The notes below the pieces were generated by a model. That model made no database searches, had not been told where the DNA came from, and worked only from the letters and a program-made list of their open reading frames with translations. Positions 24,691-32,466 of a DNA stretch of 46,700 bases are shown here, piece after piece. The first letter of the stretch is position 1. Each line of letters starts with the position of its first letter. The stretch is from Caldilineaceae bacterium (GTDB lineage: Bacteria > Chloroflexota > Anaerolineae > Caldilineales > Caldilineaceae), in NCBI GenBank assembly GCA_019637645.1, contig JAHBVH010000067.1, positions 1 through 46,700 on the forward strand, written 5' to 3'. Both the position numbers and the translations under genes were made by a program.

Positions 24691-24783
24691 GCCACTTGTG
24701 CTTGCCTTTGGCCCAAGGGCTAGTCAATCCTCGCGGCAAGTAGGCTAGCGGTACTTCTGTCGCAATGGACTAACGAGGAATGT

Positions 24784-25584
24784 ATGTCAGAATCTGTGAC
24801 CTTTACGCGCATTAGCAAAAGCTTTGGGGCAAATGCAACGGCTCAATCAGCTGGGAAGAACACAAATGGTGCTGCTGAGACTGCTGTGCTTACCAAAATT
24901 GATCTGCAAATTCGCGCTGGTGAATTTGTTGCCATTGTCGGGCCAAGTGGCTGTGGCAAATCGACCTTGCTCCGGCTGATTGCGGGGCTGGAACAGGCGA
25001 CCACTGGTACCGTTGCCATTGGTGATCACCCGGTGCAAGGGGTGGATCGCCGCTGCGCCTTGATGTTTCAGGAGCCCCGCTTGTTACCCTGGAAGACCAT
25101 TCGTCAGAATGTTCAATTGGCGGTACGGGGCAGCGAACAACAGTATGCCGAGCAGTGGCTGACCCAAGTTGGTTTACAAGGCTTTATTCACGCCATGCCG
25201 CATCAGCTTTCGGGCGGTATGGCGCAACGTGCGGCCTTGGCGCGAGCGTTGGTGGGGAGCCCACAAGTGTTGTTATTGGATGAACCCTTTGCCGCGCTCG
25301 ATGCACTGACCAAGCTGCAAATGCAGGATCTGCTGGTCGATACTGTCCAATCCGCCGGTGCTACCGTTGTCATGGTAACCCATGATATTGACGAGGCCGT
25401 CTATCTGGCCGACCGAGTTGTGATCTTAGGTCAACGGCCTGCAACCATCGTTGCGACCTATCATTTAGCCATACCACGGCCGCGCGATCGGAGCCATCCC
25501 GCGTTGGCAGCCCAGCGCGGCCAGATCCTAGAGCATTTTGGCCTAGCACACCATAAAGTGGCTCCCCCCACGGAGGTTTTCTAA
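24784..25584 (+). CDS. ssuB: Aliphatic sulfonate-type ABC transporter, ATP-binding protein
   Basis: Cytoplasmic ATPase of an SsuABC/TauABC-type importer, 266 residues. Walker A is residues 53-61 (GPSGCGKST), followed by the Q-loop (MFQEPRLLPW), signature LSGGMAQR, Walker B LLLDEP and H-loop VTHDIDEA. The FQEPRLLPW loop is characteristic of the nitrate/sulfonate/taurine ATPase group. A poorly conserved Ala/Asn insert follows the first strand (about 18-33). It is first of three genes (ATPase, binding protein, permease), behind a structured leader and terminator. Confidence 0.92.
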   Translation: MSESVTFTRISKSFGANATAQSAGKNTNGAAETAVLTKIDLQIRAGEFVAIVGPSGCGKSTLLRLIAGLEQATTGTVAIGDHPVQGVDRRCALMFQEPRLLPWKTIRQNVQLAVRGSEQQYAEQWLTQVGLQGFIHAMPHQLSGGMAQRAALARALVGSPQVLLLDEPFAALDALTKLQMQDLLVDTVQSAGATVVMVTHDIDEAVYLADRVVILGQRPATIVATYHLAIPRPRDRSHPALAAQRGQILEHFGLAHHKVAPPTEVF

Positions 25585-25649
25585 GCAACGGCCAGCTATC
25601 TATAACCCTATCTATTCAGAAAATCAAGGATAACCAGAAAGAGAAGACA

Positions 25650-26654
25650 ATGAAGTTGCGATCATCTATCTCGTTGATGCTGTTATTACTTTTGGTGCTT
25701 ACGGCCTGTGCTGTGCCAACCGCCGCGCCAACTGCGGGTGAAGCGGTGGACGCCAAGCCAGAAATCATCCGCCTCGACTATGCTTATTACAATCCTAGCA
25801 GCCTTGTTCTCCGCAAATTTGGCTGGCTGGAAGAAGCCCTGAGCGAAGAAAAGATTAGCGTGGAGTGGGTGCTCAGTGCTGGCAGCAATAAGGCCAATGA
25901 ATTCTTACGCTCCGAGGCTATCGATTTTGGCTCGACGGCTGGCGCGGCGGCTTTGTTGGCGGCAGCCAATGGCTCTCCCATTGAAACCGTCTATATCTAT
26001 TCCAAGCCTGAGTGGACGGCCCTAGTCGTCGGCAAAGATTCAACCATCCAGAGCGTTACTGAACTACAAGGGAAAAAGATTGCCGCGACCAAGGGCACCG
26101 ATCCCTATTTCTTCCTCCTGCGTTCGCTCCACGAAAATGGCCTTGCGGCTGCCGATGTCGAGATCATCAACCTACAGCACGCCGATGGGCGGACAGCTTT
26201 GGAGCGGGGTGATGTTGATGCTTGGGCCGGGCTCGATCCCTTTATGGCGCAAACGGAGTTGGAACAAGGCTCGCGCTTGCTCTATCGCAATATTGACTTT
26301 AATAGCTATGGCTTTCTCAACGCCCGCACCGAATTCCTCGAAGCTTATCCGCGCTATACCGAGCTGGTGCTAGCACAATATGAACGTGCCCGCCAATGGA
26401 TTCTGGACAACCCCGACGAAGCGGCTCAGATTCTCGCCGATGAAGCCAAGCTTTCATTGGATGTCGCCAAATTAGAGCTTTTTGAGCGCACCGTACTGGA
26501 TGAGAGCCCTGTGCCTGGCGAAGCCCAACATGCTGCGCTGACGGCGATTATTCCTATTTTTACGACGGAAAATCAAGTAAAAGAAGGCGTTGACGTCGCT
26601 GCTGTATTGGATAATCTCTTTAACACGACCTTCATCGAAGCGGTTCTTAAGTAG
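25650..26654 (+). CDS. ssuA: Sulfonate-type ABC transporter substrate-binding lipoprotein
   Basis: Binding protein of 334 residues anchored by an N-terminal lipid. The signal ends in lipobox LTAC (Cys at about residue 23), followed by a Thr/Ala/Pro linker. The two-lobe NMT1/SsuA fold shows the family segments DYAYYNPSSLVL, DFGSTAGAAALLAAANG, YSKPEWTALVVG, GKKIAATKGTDPYFFLL and ERGDVDAWAGLDPFMAQ, which are close to aliphatic sulfonate-binding proteins. It should capture alkanesulfonates or a similar anion outside the membrane. The permease starts 7 nt after its stop. Confidence 0.92.
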   Translation: MKLRSSISLMLLLLLVLTACAVPTAAPTAGEAVDAKPEIIRLDYAYYNPSSLVLRKFGWLEEALSEEKISVEWVLSAGSNKANEFLRSEAIDFGSTAGAAALLAAANGSPIETVYIYSKPEWTALVVGKDSTIQSVTELQGKKIAATKGTDPYFFLLRSLHENGLAAADVEIINLQHADGRTALERGDVDAWAGLDPFMAQTELEQGSRLLYRNIDFNSYGFLNARTEFLEAYPRYTELVLAQYERARQWILDNPDEAAQILADEAKLSLDVAKLELFERTVLDESPVPGEAQHAALTAIIPIFTTENQVKEGVDVAAVLDNLFNTTFIEAVLK

Positions 26655-26661
26655 TGTCACT

Positions 26662-27504
26662 ATGAAGATGGAAATGGAAATGGAAGAGCCATTGGCCCAA
26701 TCCGCTGTAACCTCAGCCGTGCGTTCCCCGCATCTGCCCACTTGGCGCGGGGGGGCATGGCGTCCATGGATTCTGCCTATCCTTCTGTTAATTCTCTGGC
26801 AGGTGGTGATCGCGGTTGGTATCTTTCAACGTAGTCAACTGCCCGCGCCCTGGGATGTCGTCATGGCTGCCCGCGAAATGATTGGCCGGAATGAATTGCA
26901 CATTCACATTGTGGCTAGCTTTGTGCGGGTTCTGCAAGGGTTTGCGGTTGGTGCGGGGATTGCGTTGGTCCTAGGGTTATTGGTTGGCCTCTCGCGCGAG
27001 GCAGAGAGCTTTATCGCACCTACCTTGCAGGCGATTCGGGCGGTGCCGTCGTTGGCCTGGGTTCCGCTTCTGATCCTGTGGATGGGCATTGATGAAGCGC
27101 CGAAGATTACCCTGGTGGCAATTGGCGTTTTCTTTCCTGTTTACACCAATCTTGTTGCTGGGATCCGGGGGATTGACCGCAAGTTGATCGAAGTCGGCCA
27201 TGCCTATGGCCTGAGCACGTTAGAGCTAGTCCGCCATATTCTGCTGCCAGCTGCCCTGCCCTCCCTCAGTACGGGCCTGCGCATTGGGTTGGCCCAAGGC
27301 TGGCTCTTTTTGGTCGCGGCTGAGCTGATCGCCGCGTCCCGCGGCTTGGGCTTTTTGCTCATCGATAGCCAAAATACGGGGCGCTCCGATATTATTGTAC
27401 TGAGCATTGTCTTGCTTGCCTTGATCGGTAAGGCAACTGATTGGTTGTTGCAACGTCTAGAACAGTATCTACTCCGTTGGCGTGACGCCTTCAAGGGTGC
27501 CTAG
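26662..27504 (+). CDS. ssuC: Sulfonate-type ABC transporter permease
   Basis: Inner-membrane permease of 280 residues with about six membrane helices and the EAA loop (AYGLSTLELVRHILLPAALPSLSTGLRIG) that contacts the ATPase. It belongs to the BPD_transp_1 family. The ATG at 26662 gives a curious MKMEMEMEE start made by GGAAAT hexamer repetition. Later in-frame ATGs (26668, 26674) are also possible because no clear ribosome site is present. A longer reading frame from 26590 overlaps ssuA and is not used. A strong terminator ends the operon at 27605-27642. Confidence 0.9.
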   Translation: MKMEMEMEEPLAQSAVTSAVRSPHLPTWRGGAWRPWILPILLLILWQVVIAVGIFQRSQLPAPWDVVMAAREMIGRNELHIHIVASFVRVLQGFAVGAGIALVLGLLVGLSREAESFIAPTLQAIRAVPSLAWVPLLILWMGIDEAPKITLVAIGVFFPVYTNLVAGIRGIDRKLIEVGHAYGLSTLELVRHILLPAALPSLSTGLRIGLAQGWLFLVAAELIAASRGLGFLLIDSQNTGRSDIIVLSIVLLALIGKATDWLLQRLEQYLLRWRDAFKGA

Positions 27505-27555
27505 CCAGGTAACACGCTATTTCTCTCTTCGTGATGGCTTGAAAAGGCCGCCGTT

Positions 27556-27602
27556 ACACCTGACAGGTTTGGACGAGTTCTATCCCCTTTTCAACCTGTT
27601 TC
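27556..27602. repeat. Degenerate palindromic element
   Basis: ACACCTGACAGGTTT is followed at a distance by CAACCTGTTT. This is an eroded copy of the AGACCT family after ssuC. Confidence 0.55.
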
Positions 27603-27604
27603 TA

Positions 27605-27642
27605 AAAACGACCGCGGCATGCCAGCATGCCGCGGTCGTTTT
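27605..27642. terminator. Bidirectional terminator between ssuC and the C25 peptidase
   Basis: An 18-bp perfect stem with A4/T4 ends and a 2-nt centre, between convergent genes. Confidence 0.9.
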
Positions 27643-27680
27643 GTGTTCACCGAATGAACTTGGTTATTGCCTAACGCGAG

Positions 27681-30605
27681 CTAGCGTCTGATAACGGGGA
27701 GATAGAATTCTGCCAATGGCGCGTTATAGACCCGGACAGTGGTGAGCGGATCGCCTAGCAACAGGAAAGTTTTTAAGGTGTCTTGACAGCAAGCGCCTTG
27801 GGTGAGGAGGGCAATGTTGCCTGCCTCGATCAGTTCACCCATTTTTGCCGTCAGCGGGGGGGCAGCCCACAGCGCGCTATAGAAGCCCCGCTGCAACAGA
27901 TCGTGCCCATAGGCCACGCTGAGGCCCGATGGCCCCCAAACCGCAACGGCTCCCCCCGTAGGGTTGAGCAACATGCGCTCATCCAACACCGTGCCCGAGA
28001 AGGCGGGTTTTTGGAATTGGCTGGTGAGACAGGTCATCGACAGGCTGACAAAGTAACGATTGTTGTTACTGAGGGTGTCGGTGTCATAGAGCCCAAGGAG
28101 CCAGTTTTGATCGGCATTCGGGCTTTCATCGGTAATTGCCCACTGCCAATGATGACTATGACCATTATAGGTGACAATTCCTGCCCCACTACTGAGGCGT
28201 GAGAGAACCGTATTGCGTGCCTGTTGCGCATCCTCAATCCGCCATGGCTGGCTACGTGCTGGATCGGAAAACTGCGGATAGGGATCGTAGTAAATGCGCT
28301 GTGCGCGAATATTTGCTGGTGACAGATCCAGCAGGCCATCGGAGATTTTGGCAAAATCACCAGCCAAATCTCTCACTGGTGTGCCGTCGTTGTTCACGCC
28401 TTTGATGTAGTTGTCCGCGACAAAGAGACTGATATTCTGCCAGCCTTGAATACTGGTGGCACGCTCATAGCTCACAATTTTCGCGACCAAACTGGCAACC
28501 TCGCTAACACTTTTCACCGGTAGGCGGCCAATCCAAAGCTCAGTGGAAAAGAAATGTCCCTCTGGATCATCGCCCGTAACCGGATTATCGCCGTCTAGTT
28601 GTCCATAGCAGGGTTCACAGGCCGCCTCGATCAGCCACGGATCCACCTTGGCTAAATAGGGTGGAATAAAATTGGTGTTGCCTTTCTCTTCATAGTTGCG
28701 GGGATCGACCGTCCCATCGCCGACTAACACAACCGAACGGGGGGCTGGTTGCCAAGTTGCCGCGGCATAGCGCAAGAAGGTGCGAATGGCTTCGGGATCC
28801 ACCTGGCCGAAATTCCAGCCATCATAGAGTTGCTGAACATCGACGGTAACGACCTGATACCCTTGCTCTCGGCGCAGCTGGAGGAGTGGTTCTAGGCCGC
28901 CGAGAAACTGGGCAGGACCAATGTAAACGGCATCGGCGCCACGCAGGTCGGTGAGCGCCATCTGATGATAGGTGGCAACGGAGGGGGTTTGGAACGTAGC
29001 CGGGCTAGCCAGGACATAGCTACGTGCGGTAGGGCCATCTTGGAAACCTGTCGTATCGGCCCCGGCCAGGACTAGGGGCATTTGCGGTGTTGTCACATCA
29101 TAGAGTGTATAGCCCGCTGGCAGATTCGACCAATGATAGCGCCAATCGCCAGCGACACCTTGGAAGGTGGCCCCAACGCCATTAAAATTTAGCGCCACGG
29201 GGACGCGCCAGTCGATTTTGTCGAGGAGAAAGGTCGATTCGCTGTTGCTTTGGTCGCTGCTGAGCAAGGCCACCGTGAGTAGGTTACTCGGATCTGCCGT
29301 GTTGACTTCGTGTTGCCAATTGAGGATCAGCTCGGTGGTAATGACACTATTCCAGGTGATATCCTGTTGCGTATTGCCATTCTGGACGCGCATCGCATGA
29401 TTCCCGCGCATATTGGTCGTCACGGCAATGGTGTAGGTTGCCGTATCGGCAATACGGGGAAGGCGAGGTGCAAGCGTAGCCAAAGCTGCTGAATTTTCGG
29501 CGCTGGCAGTGGATTGGCTGGCGACCAATTTTTGGTGAAACCAGTGATCTTGATCGCTGCCAGCATAGCGCGAATCATAGAGCAAGGGGGTGGACCATGT
29601 GCCTACTTCAAAGGCCGTGGTGCGGATCGGGGCGGTTGTGCCTTGGGCAACCGAGCGAATGGGCATACGCAGCCCAACGCCCTCGCCGATGGTTAGCCAA
29701 TAGGTCTCCTGGGCATTCCACCGGTCGCCAACTTGCGCGGCATAGAAGCGCAAGACAGAACTCGTTGCTAAGCTGCCATTGACCAGCCCCTCTATTTGGA
29801 GAGCGATTTCTGTGCCCTGATGGTGCAGACGCAGCCGTGTAGGGTCGGTATTCAAATCAAAGCCAAGATTTGCCAACTGTTGCCCTGTGATCTGTTGCAT
29901 ACCTGCGGTGGCGACCATGACTTTGTAACCGTTGCGGAAGGCATCGGGATTGACCGGCCCAAGAGCCGTATCCGCGGCGGCTTGGCGCTGTCTTATGACG
30001 GCTTGGGGCGTGGCCGTGAGTTCTTGGGGAGTCACAGCCCGTGCATGAGGCATCCGGGCTGTGACCGTAGTTGCGACTTTGGTGACCCCCCCTTCGCGGT
30101 AAAGAGGGCTGACGGCAACGACGGCAATCATTTGGTTGTGCAAGAGCCCCTTGCGGAGGACAAATACGGGGGCCGTAGGAAGTTCGACAAGCTCCGCTGG
30201 CTGGGTTGGATCCGCCATGCTTTCCCAATCGATGGCGGTGGGGGCCAAGGCTGGTGCTGGCTCTAGGTTCTGTTCCCATGGCTGGCTGCGCACATCACCA
30301 AGTTCGAGCGCCAGCGGCTGCTTGTCATCCAAGGCGACTGTTAGGAGTTGCATAGGGAGTAGATAGCCTTGAAAACGAACTGTTGGTAGTTGCTCAAGCA
30401 GAGTCGCCGCTGAGGCGGTCGCAACTGCAGGGTTCGGCCAGACGATCGTTAACGCTTCTTTGGTGTGGGTGACGGCTACCGTGTCGGCTTGGTGCAAGGT
30501 GCTTTCATTTTGGGCTAGCGCTGGGGTAAGCGTGGTGGCTGTAAGTAGCAGGACTATCGTCAGCAGTTGAATGCATCGGATACCATGCCAACAAATTTTT
30601 GTCAT
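27681..30605 (-). CDS. Secreted C25 (gingipain-like) cysteine peptidase
   Basis: Exported protein of 974 residues. The signal peptide (about 1-32) ends LTPALAQ. A long beta-rich N-terminal region (about 33-560) precedes the C25 catalytic domain (about 570-930). Catalytic His lies in YNGHSHHW (about residue 815) and Cys in SLSMTCLTS (about 857). The segment VLVGDGTVDPRNY is typical of the family. C25 members in other bacteria are secreted endopeptidases or type IX secretion proteins (PorU). Here there is no type IX context, and the protein ends AEFYLPVIRR, the shared LP tail, instead of a type IX domain. The ATG at 30605 has GGAG about 10 nt upstream and removes a 15-residue non-signal extension (from 30650). 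Confidence 0.88.
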   Translation of the reverse strand: MTKICWHGIRCIQLLTIVLLLTATTLTPALAQNESTLHQADTVAVTHTKEALTIVWPNPAVATASAATLLEQLPTVRFQGYLLPMQLLTVALDDKQPLALELGDVRSQPWEQNLEPAPALAPTAIDWESMADPTQPAELVELPTAPVFVLRKGLLHNQMIAVVAVSPLYREGGVTKVATTVTARMPHARAVTPQELTATPQAVIRQRQAAADTALGPVNPDAFRNGYKVMVATAGMQQITGQQLANLGFDLNTDPTRLRLHHQGTEIALQIEGLVNGSLATSSVLRFYAAQVGDRWNAQETYWLTIGEGVGLRMPIRSVAQGTTAPIRTTAFEVGTWSTPLLYDSRYAGSDQDHWFHQKLVASQSTASAENSAALATLAPRLPRIADTATYTIAVTTNMRGNHAMRVQNGNTQQDITWNSVITTELILNWQHEVNTADPSNLLTVALLSSDQSNSESTFLLDKIDWRVPVALNFNGVGATFQGVAGDWRYHWSNLPAGYTLYDVTTPQMPLVLAGADTTGFQDGPTARSYVLASPATFQTPSVATYHQMALTDLRGADAVYIGPAQFLGGLEPLLQLRREQGYQVVTVDVQQLYDGWNFGQVDPEAIRTFLRYAAATWQPAPRSVVLVGDGTVDPRNYEEKGNTNFIPPYLAKVDPWLIEAACEPCYGQLDGDNPVTGDDPEGHFFSTELWIGRLPVKSVSEVASLVAKIVSYERATSIQGWQNISLFVADNYIKGVNNDGTPVRDLAGDFAKISDGLLDLSPANIRAQRIYYDPYPQFSDPARSQPWRIEDAQQARNTVLSRLSSGAGIVTYNGHSHHWQWAITDESPNADQNWLLGLYDTDTLSNNNRYFVSLSMTCLTSQFQKPAFSGTVLDERMLLNPTGGAVAVWGPSGLSVAYGHDLLQRGFYSALWAAPPLTAKMGELIEAGNIALLTQGACCQDTLKTFLLLGDPLTTVRVYNAPLAEFYLPVIRR

Positions 30606-31064
30606 AGATGATTTTCTCCAAAACTCATCAGCCGTTAGTGCTGCTGCCATGGATCTGGCAGAACGAAGGGAACGGGTCTTCCACTATAAAGAGGAAGTGA
30701 CTTAGCGCGCTCATTTGCTAAAAGTGCTATTGCTCTTCCTTAAGCAACTTAAGTATCCTGCCTAGGCTAGGCAATGCCAATTCATTTCGGCTCAATGGGC
30801 CTTACAACGATTGGAAAAGTTGTTTGCATTGTGGCAAGCACTTTGATTTTATCGGGTATTTTCATGAATAGAAATTACCATTGTATGACAAGGTATCCAG
30901 AAATACTGACTTCTTTTCGCGGTTACTAATGGACAGGAGCTACTGGTGTAGCACAGCGGGCTGCGGGGATGCTTATTTGGTCGAAAAAGCGTCCAGCTGT
31001 AAGGAAAATGGATTTAGTTAACGGATGATCCGTATAGATCAGGGAACCGTAAAGTGAGGTGACT
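30606..31064. other. Intergenic region without recognisable gene
   Basis: AT-rich between the C25 peptidase start and the terminator of the PEP-CTERM-like gene. No ORF, tRNA or repeat is supported. It must carry the peptidase promoter (a TATAGT box near 30682 on the minus strand is a weak candidate). Confidence 0.45.
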
Positions 31065-31100
31065 AAAAAAGCTCCCAGCAGTTGTACTGGAAGCTTTTTT
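31065..31100. terminator. Terminator downstream of the PEP-CTERM-like gene
   Basis: AAAAAAGCT-C-CCAG facing CTGG-A-AGCTTTTTT with an 8-10-nt loop. It works in both directions and sits 77 bp after the minus-strand stop. Confidence 0.85.
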
Positions 31101-31176
31101 CTCAGGTAGTTTGCTATGTAATTAGGGGTGATGTAGGGGTGCTATGTCTGAGCGAGCAAACCAAGTCAACCTTGAC

Positions 31177-31584
31177 TTATTCTTCCGTTTTGCGGCGTGA
31201 TGCCACGGCGGCGGAAAGAGCAGCCAAGCCAGTACCAAAGAGGACAACGGTAATTGGTTCTGGAATCGGCACTGGGCCCGAAGAAGGAATACGCGTTGGG
31301 GTATCCGGCGGCAACGTCGCAATTTGAGTGGGTGTATTAGTCGGCCCTTCTGGCGTATTCGTTGGTGTATTGGTCGGCCCTACAGGGGTATTGGTTACAG
31401 TTGCCGTTGGTTGAGGCGTATTGGTTGCCGTTGCCGTTGGTACTTCCGTCACTGTTGTTTCAGCGGCTGGCACCTGAGCAGAAACCACACGAACTGAACT
31501 CCATCCCGCGGCCAACAGCAGCGTCACTAGAAGGATAATGGTTGGCAATAGGATTATTCTCTGACGAGATAAAGAATTTTTCAT
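31177..31584 (-). CDS. Thr/Pro-rich exported protein with PEP-CTERM-like tail
   Basis: Protein of 135 residues. A signal peptide (about 10-37, ending VSAQ) is followed by a mature region of Asn-Thr-Pro repeats (TPxGPTNTPTNTP type, about 50-95), likely glycosylated or extended. It ends in VPIPEPITVVLF, then a hydrophobic helix and RRKTEE. That order (Pro-Glu-Pro, helix, Arg cluster) is the PEP-CTERM sorting signal recognised by exosortases. No exosortase gene is in the window. The ATG at 31584 has GAGGAG about 10 nt upstream, so the longer frame to 31620 is rejected. Biological role is unknown, possibly a matrix or surface spacer protein. Confidence 0.78.
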   Translation of the reverse strand: MKNSLSRQRIILLPTIILLVTLLLAAGWSSVRVVSAQVPAAETTVTEVPTATATNTPQPTATVTNTPVGPTNTPTNTPEGPTNTPTQIATLPPDTPTRIPSSGPVPIPEPITVVLFGTGLAALSAAVASRRKTEE

Positions 31585-31959
31585 TGCAATGATTCTCCTC
31601 GATGGTTGGGTAACCCACAAAGCTTGATAAGGACAGAATGCTTACTATACATTGTAGCATAGCTATAACAATTGCGAAAAGTAGTTATCTTTTGGGTAAT
31701 GCTATTGTCCTATCTACGATTATGGCTCGCTATTAGTTGAAGGCAGCGTAGTTCAATAATGGGCCTATTGTAACAGAAAGAACCACTTTATCAAATCACC
31801 TGAAAATAGGAAAGCGCGTCATGCATTTGCTTGGCTTTCATTGAAAAACGATCAGAGCAACGTACTTAGTGCGTACTTAAAAGAGGATAAACCGTATGGT
31901 TGTAGTATTAAGATTGTATAGGAAAGCTTTATTTTAATCAAGTTCAGTTATTTGTACAA

Positions 31960-31989
31960 TTGACATGCGTTGCTCCTTATCTCTATACT
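31960..31989 (+). promoter_or_regulatory. Consensus promoter about 480 bp before the DUF1800 gene
   Basis: TTGACA (31960-31965) and TATACT (31984-31989) with an 18-bp spacer. The first supported ORF downstream is at 32467, so this gives either a long leader or a small RNA. Confidence 0.65.
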
Positions 31990-32363
31990 GACATTCTCTA
32001 CGGCAAAGTAATGTATAACTTAACAGAAATGAGAATAATATAGTTGGTCATAGGAGTAACCAAACTTAGCCGCTTACACAAGCTCAATCGGGTCCTGGTT
32101 GTATTTATCGATAATTCATCGGTATAAGCCACTACAAGAATCAATACCCCTCATAGACCGTGATTTAGATGTTGATGTAGCGCTTGAACCCTTACTGATT
32201 CATTTGTCCCCTGACCCTACTATATAAAAAGCAAAATTCCAGGCCGTCGCGCTTGTCACCGTTGGCCGATCACCGGTGGTCGAGTATCACGAGGTCGCTC
32301 ACGAATTGATCCGGCGCCAGATGAGCTGTGGCAGAGACGGTTTAGGGCATAGGACTAGCTTAC

Positions 32364-32396
32364 ACCTGACTGTTTTGCAGAAAGCTGTTAGGTGGA
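32364..32396. repeat. Degenerate palindromic element, ACACCT variant
   Basis: ACACCTGACTGTTTTGC facing GAAAGCTGTTAGGTGG, an eroded member of the ACACCT/AGGTGT subfamily also seen at 11950-11983. Confidence 0.55.
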
Positions 32397-32466
32397 CAGC
32401 GTACCTTTCCAAACCATTTCCGAGGAGTTTTGTCGGTAGCTTCTAAGCTTTTTGAAGGAGGTTTCA

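Larger units (their letters stand above)
31585..32466. other. Long AT-rich gap with an isolated promoter
   Basis: No intact gene in about 880 bp. Contents are a minus-strand promoter for the PEP-CTERM-like gene (TTTCGC 31674-31679, TACAAT 31651-31656), a plus-strand consensus promoter (31960-31989), a short coding-like stretch at about 32227-32360 without a start, and a degenerate palindromic element (32364-32396). Confidence 0.55.
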
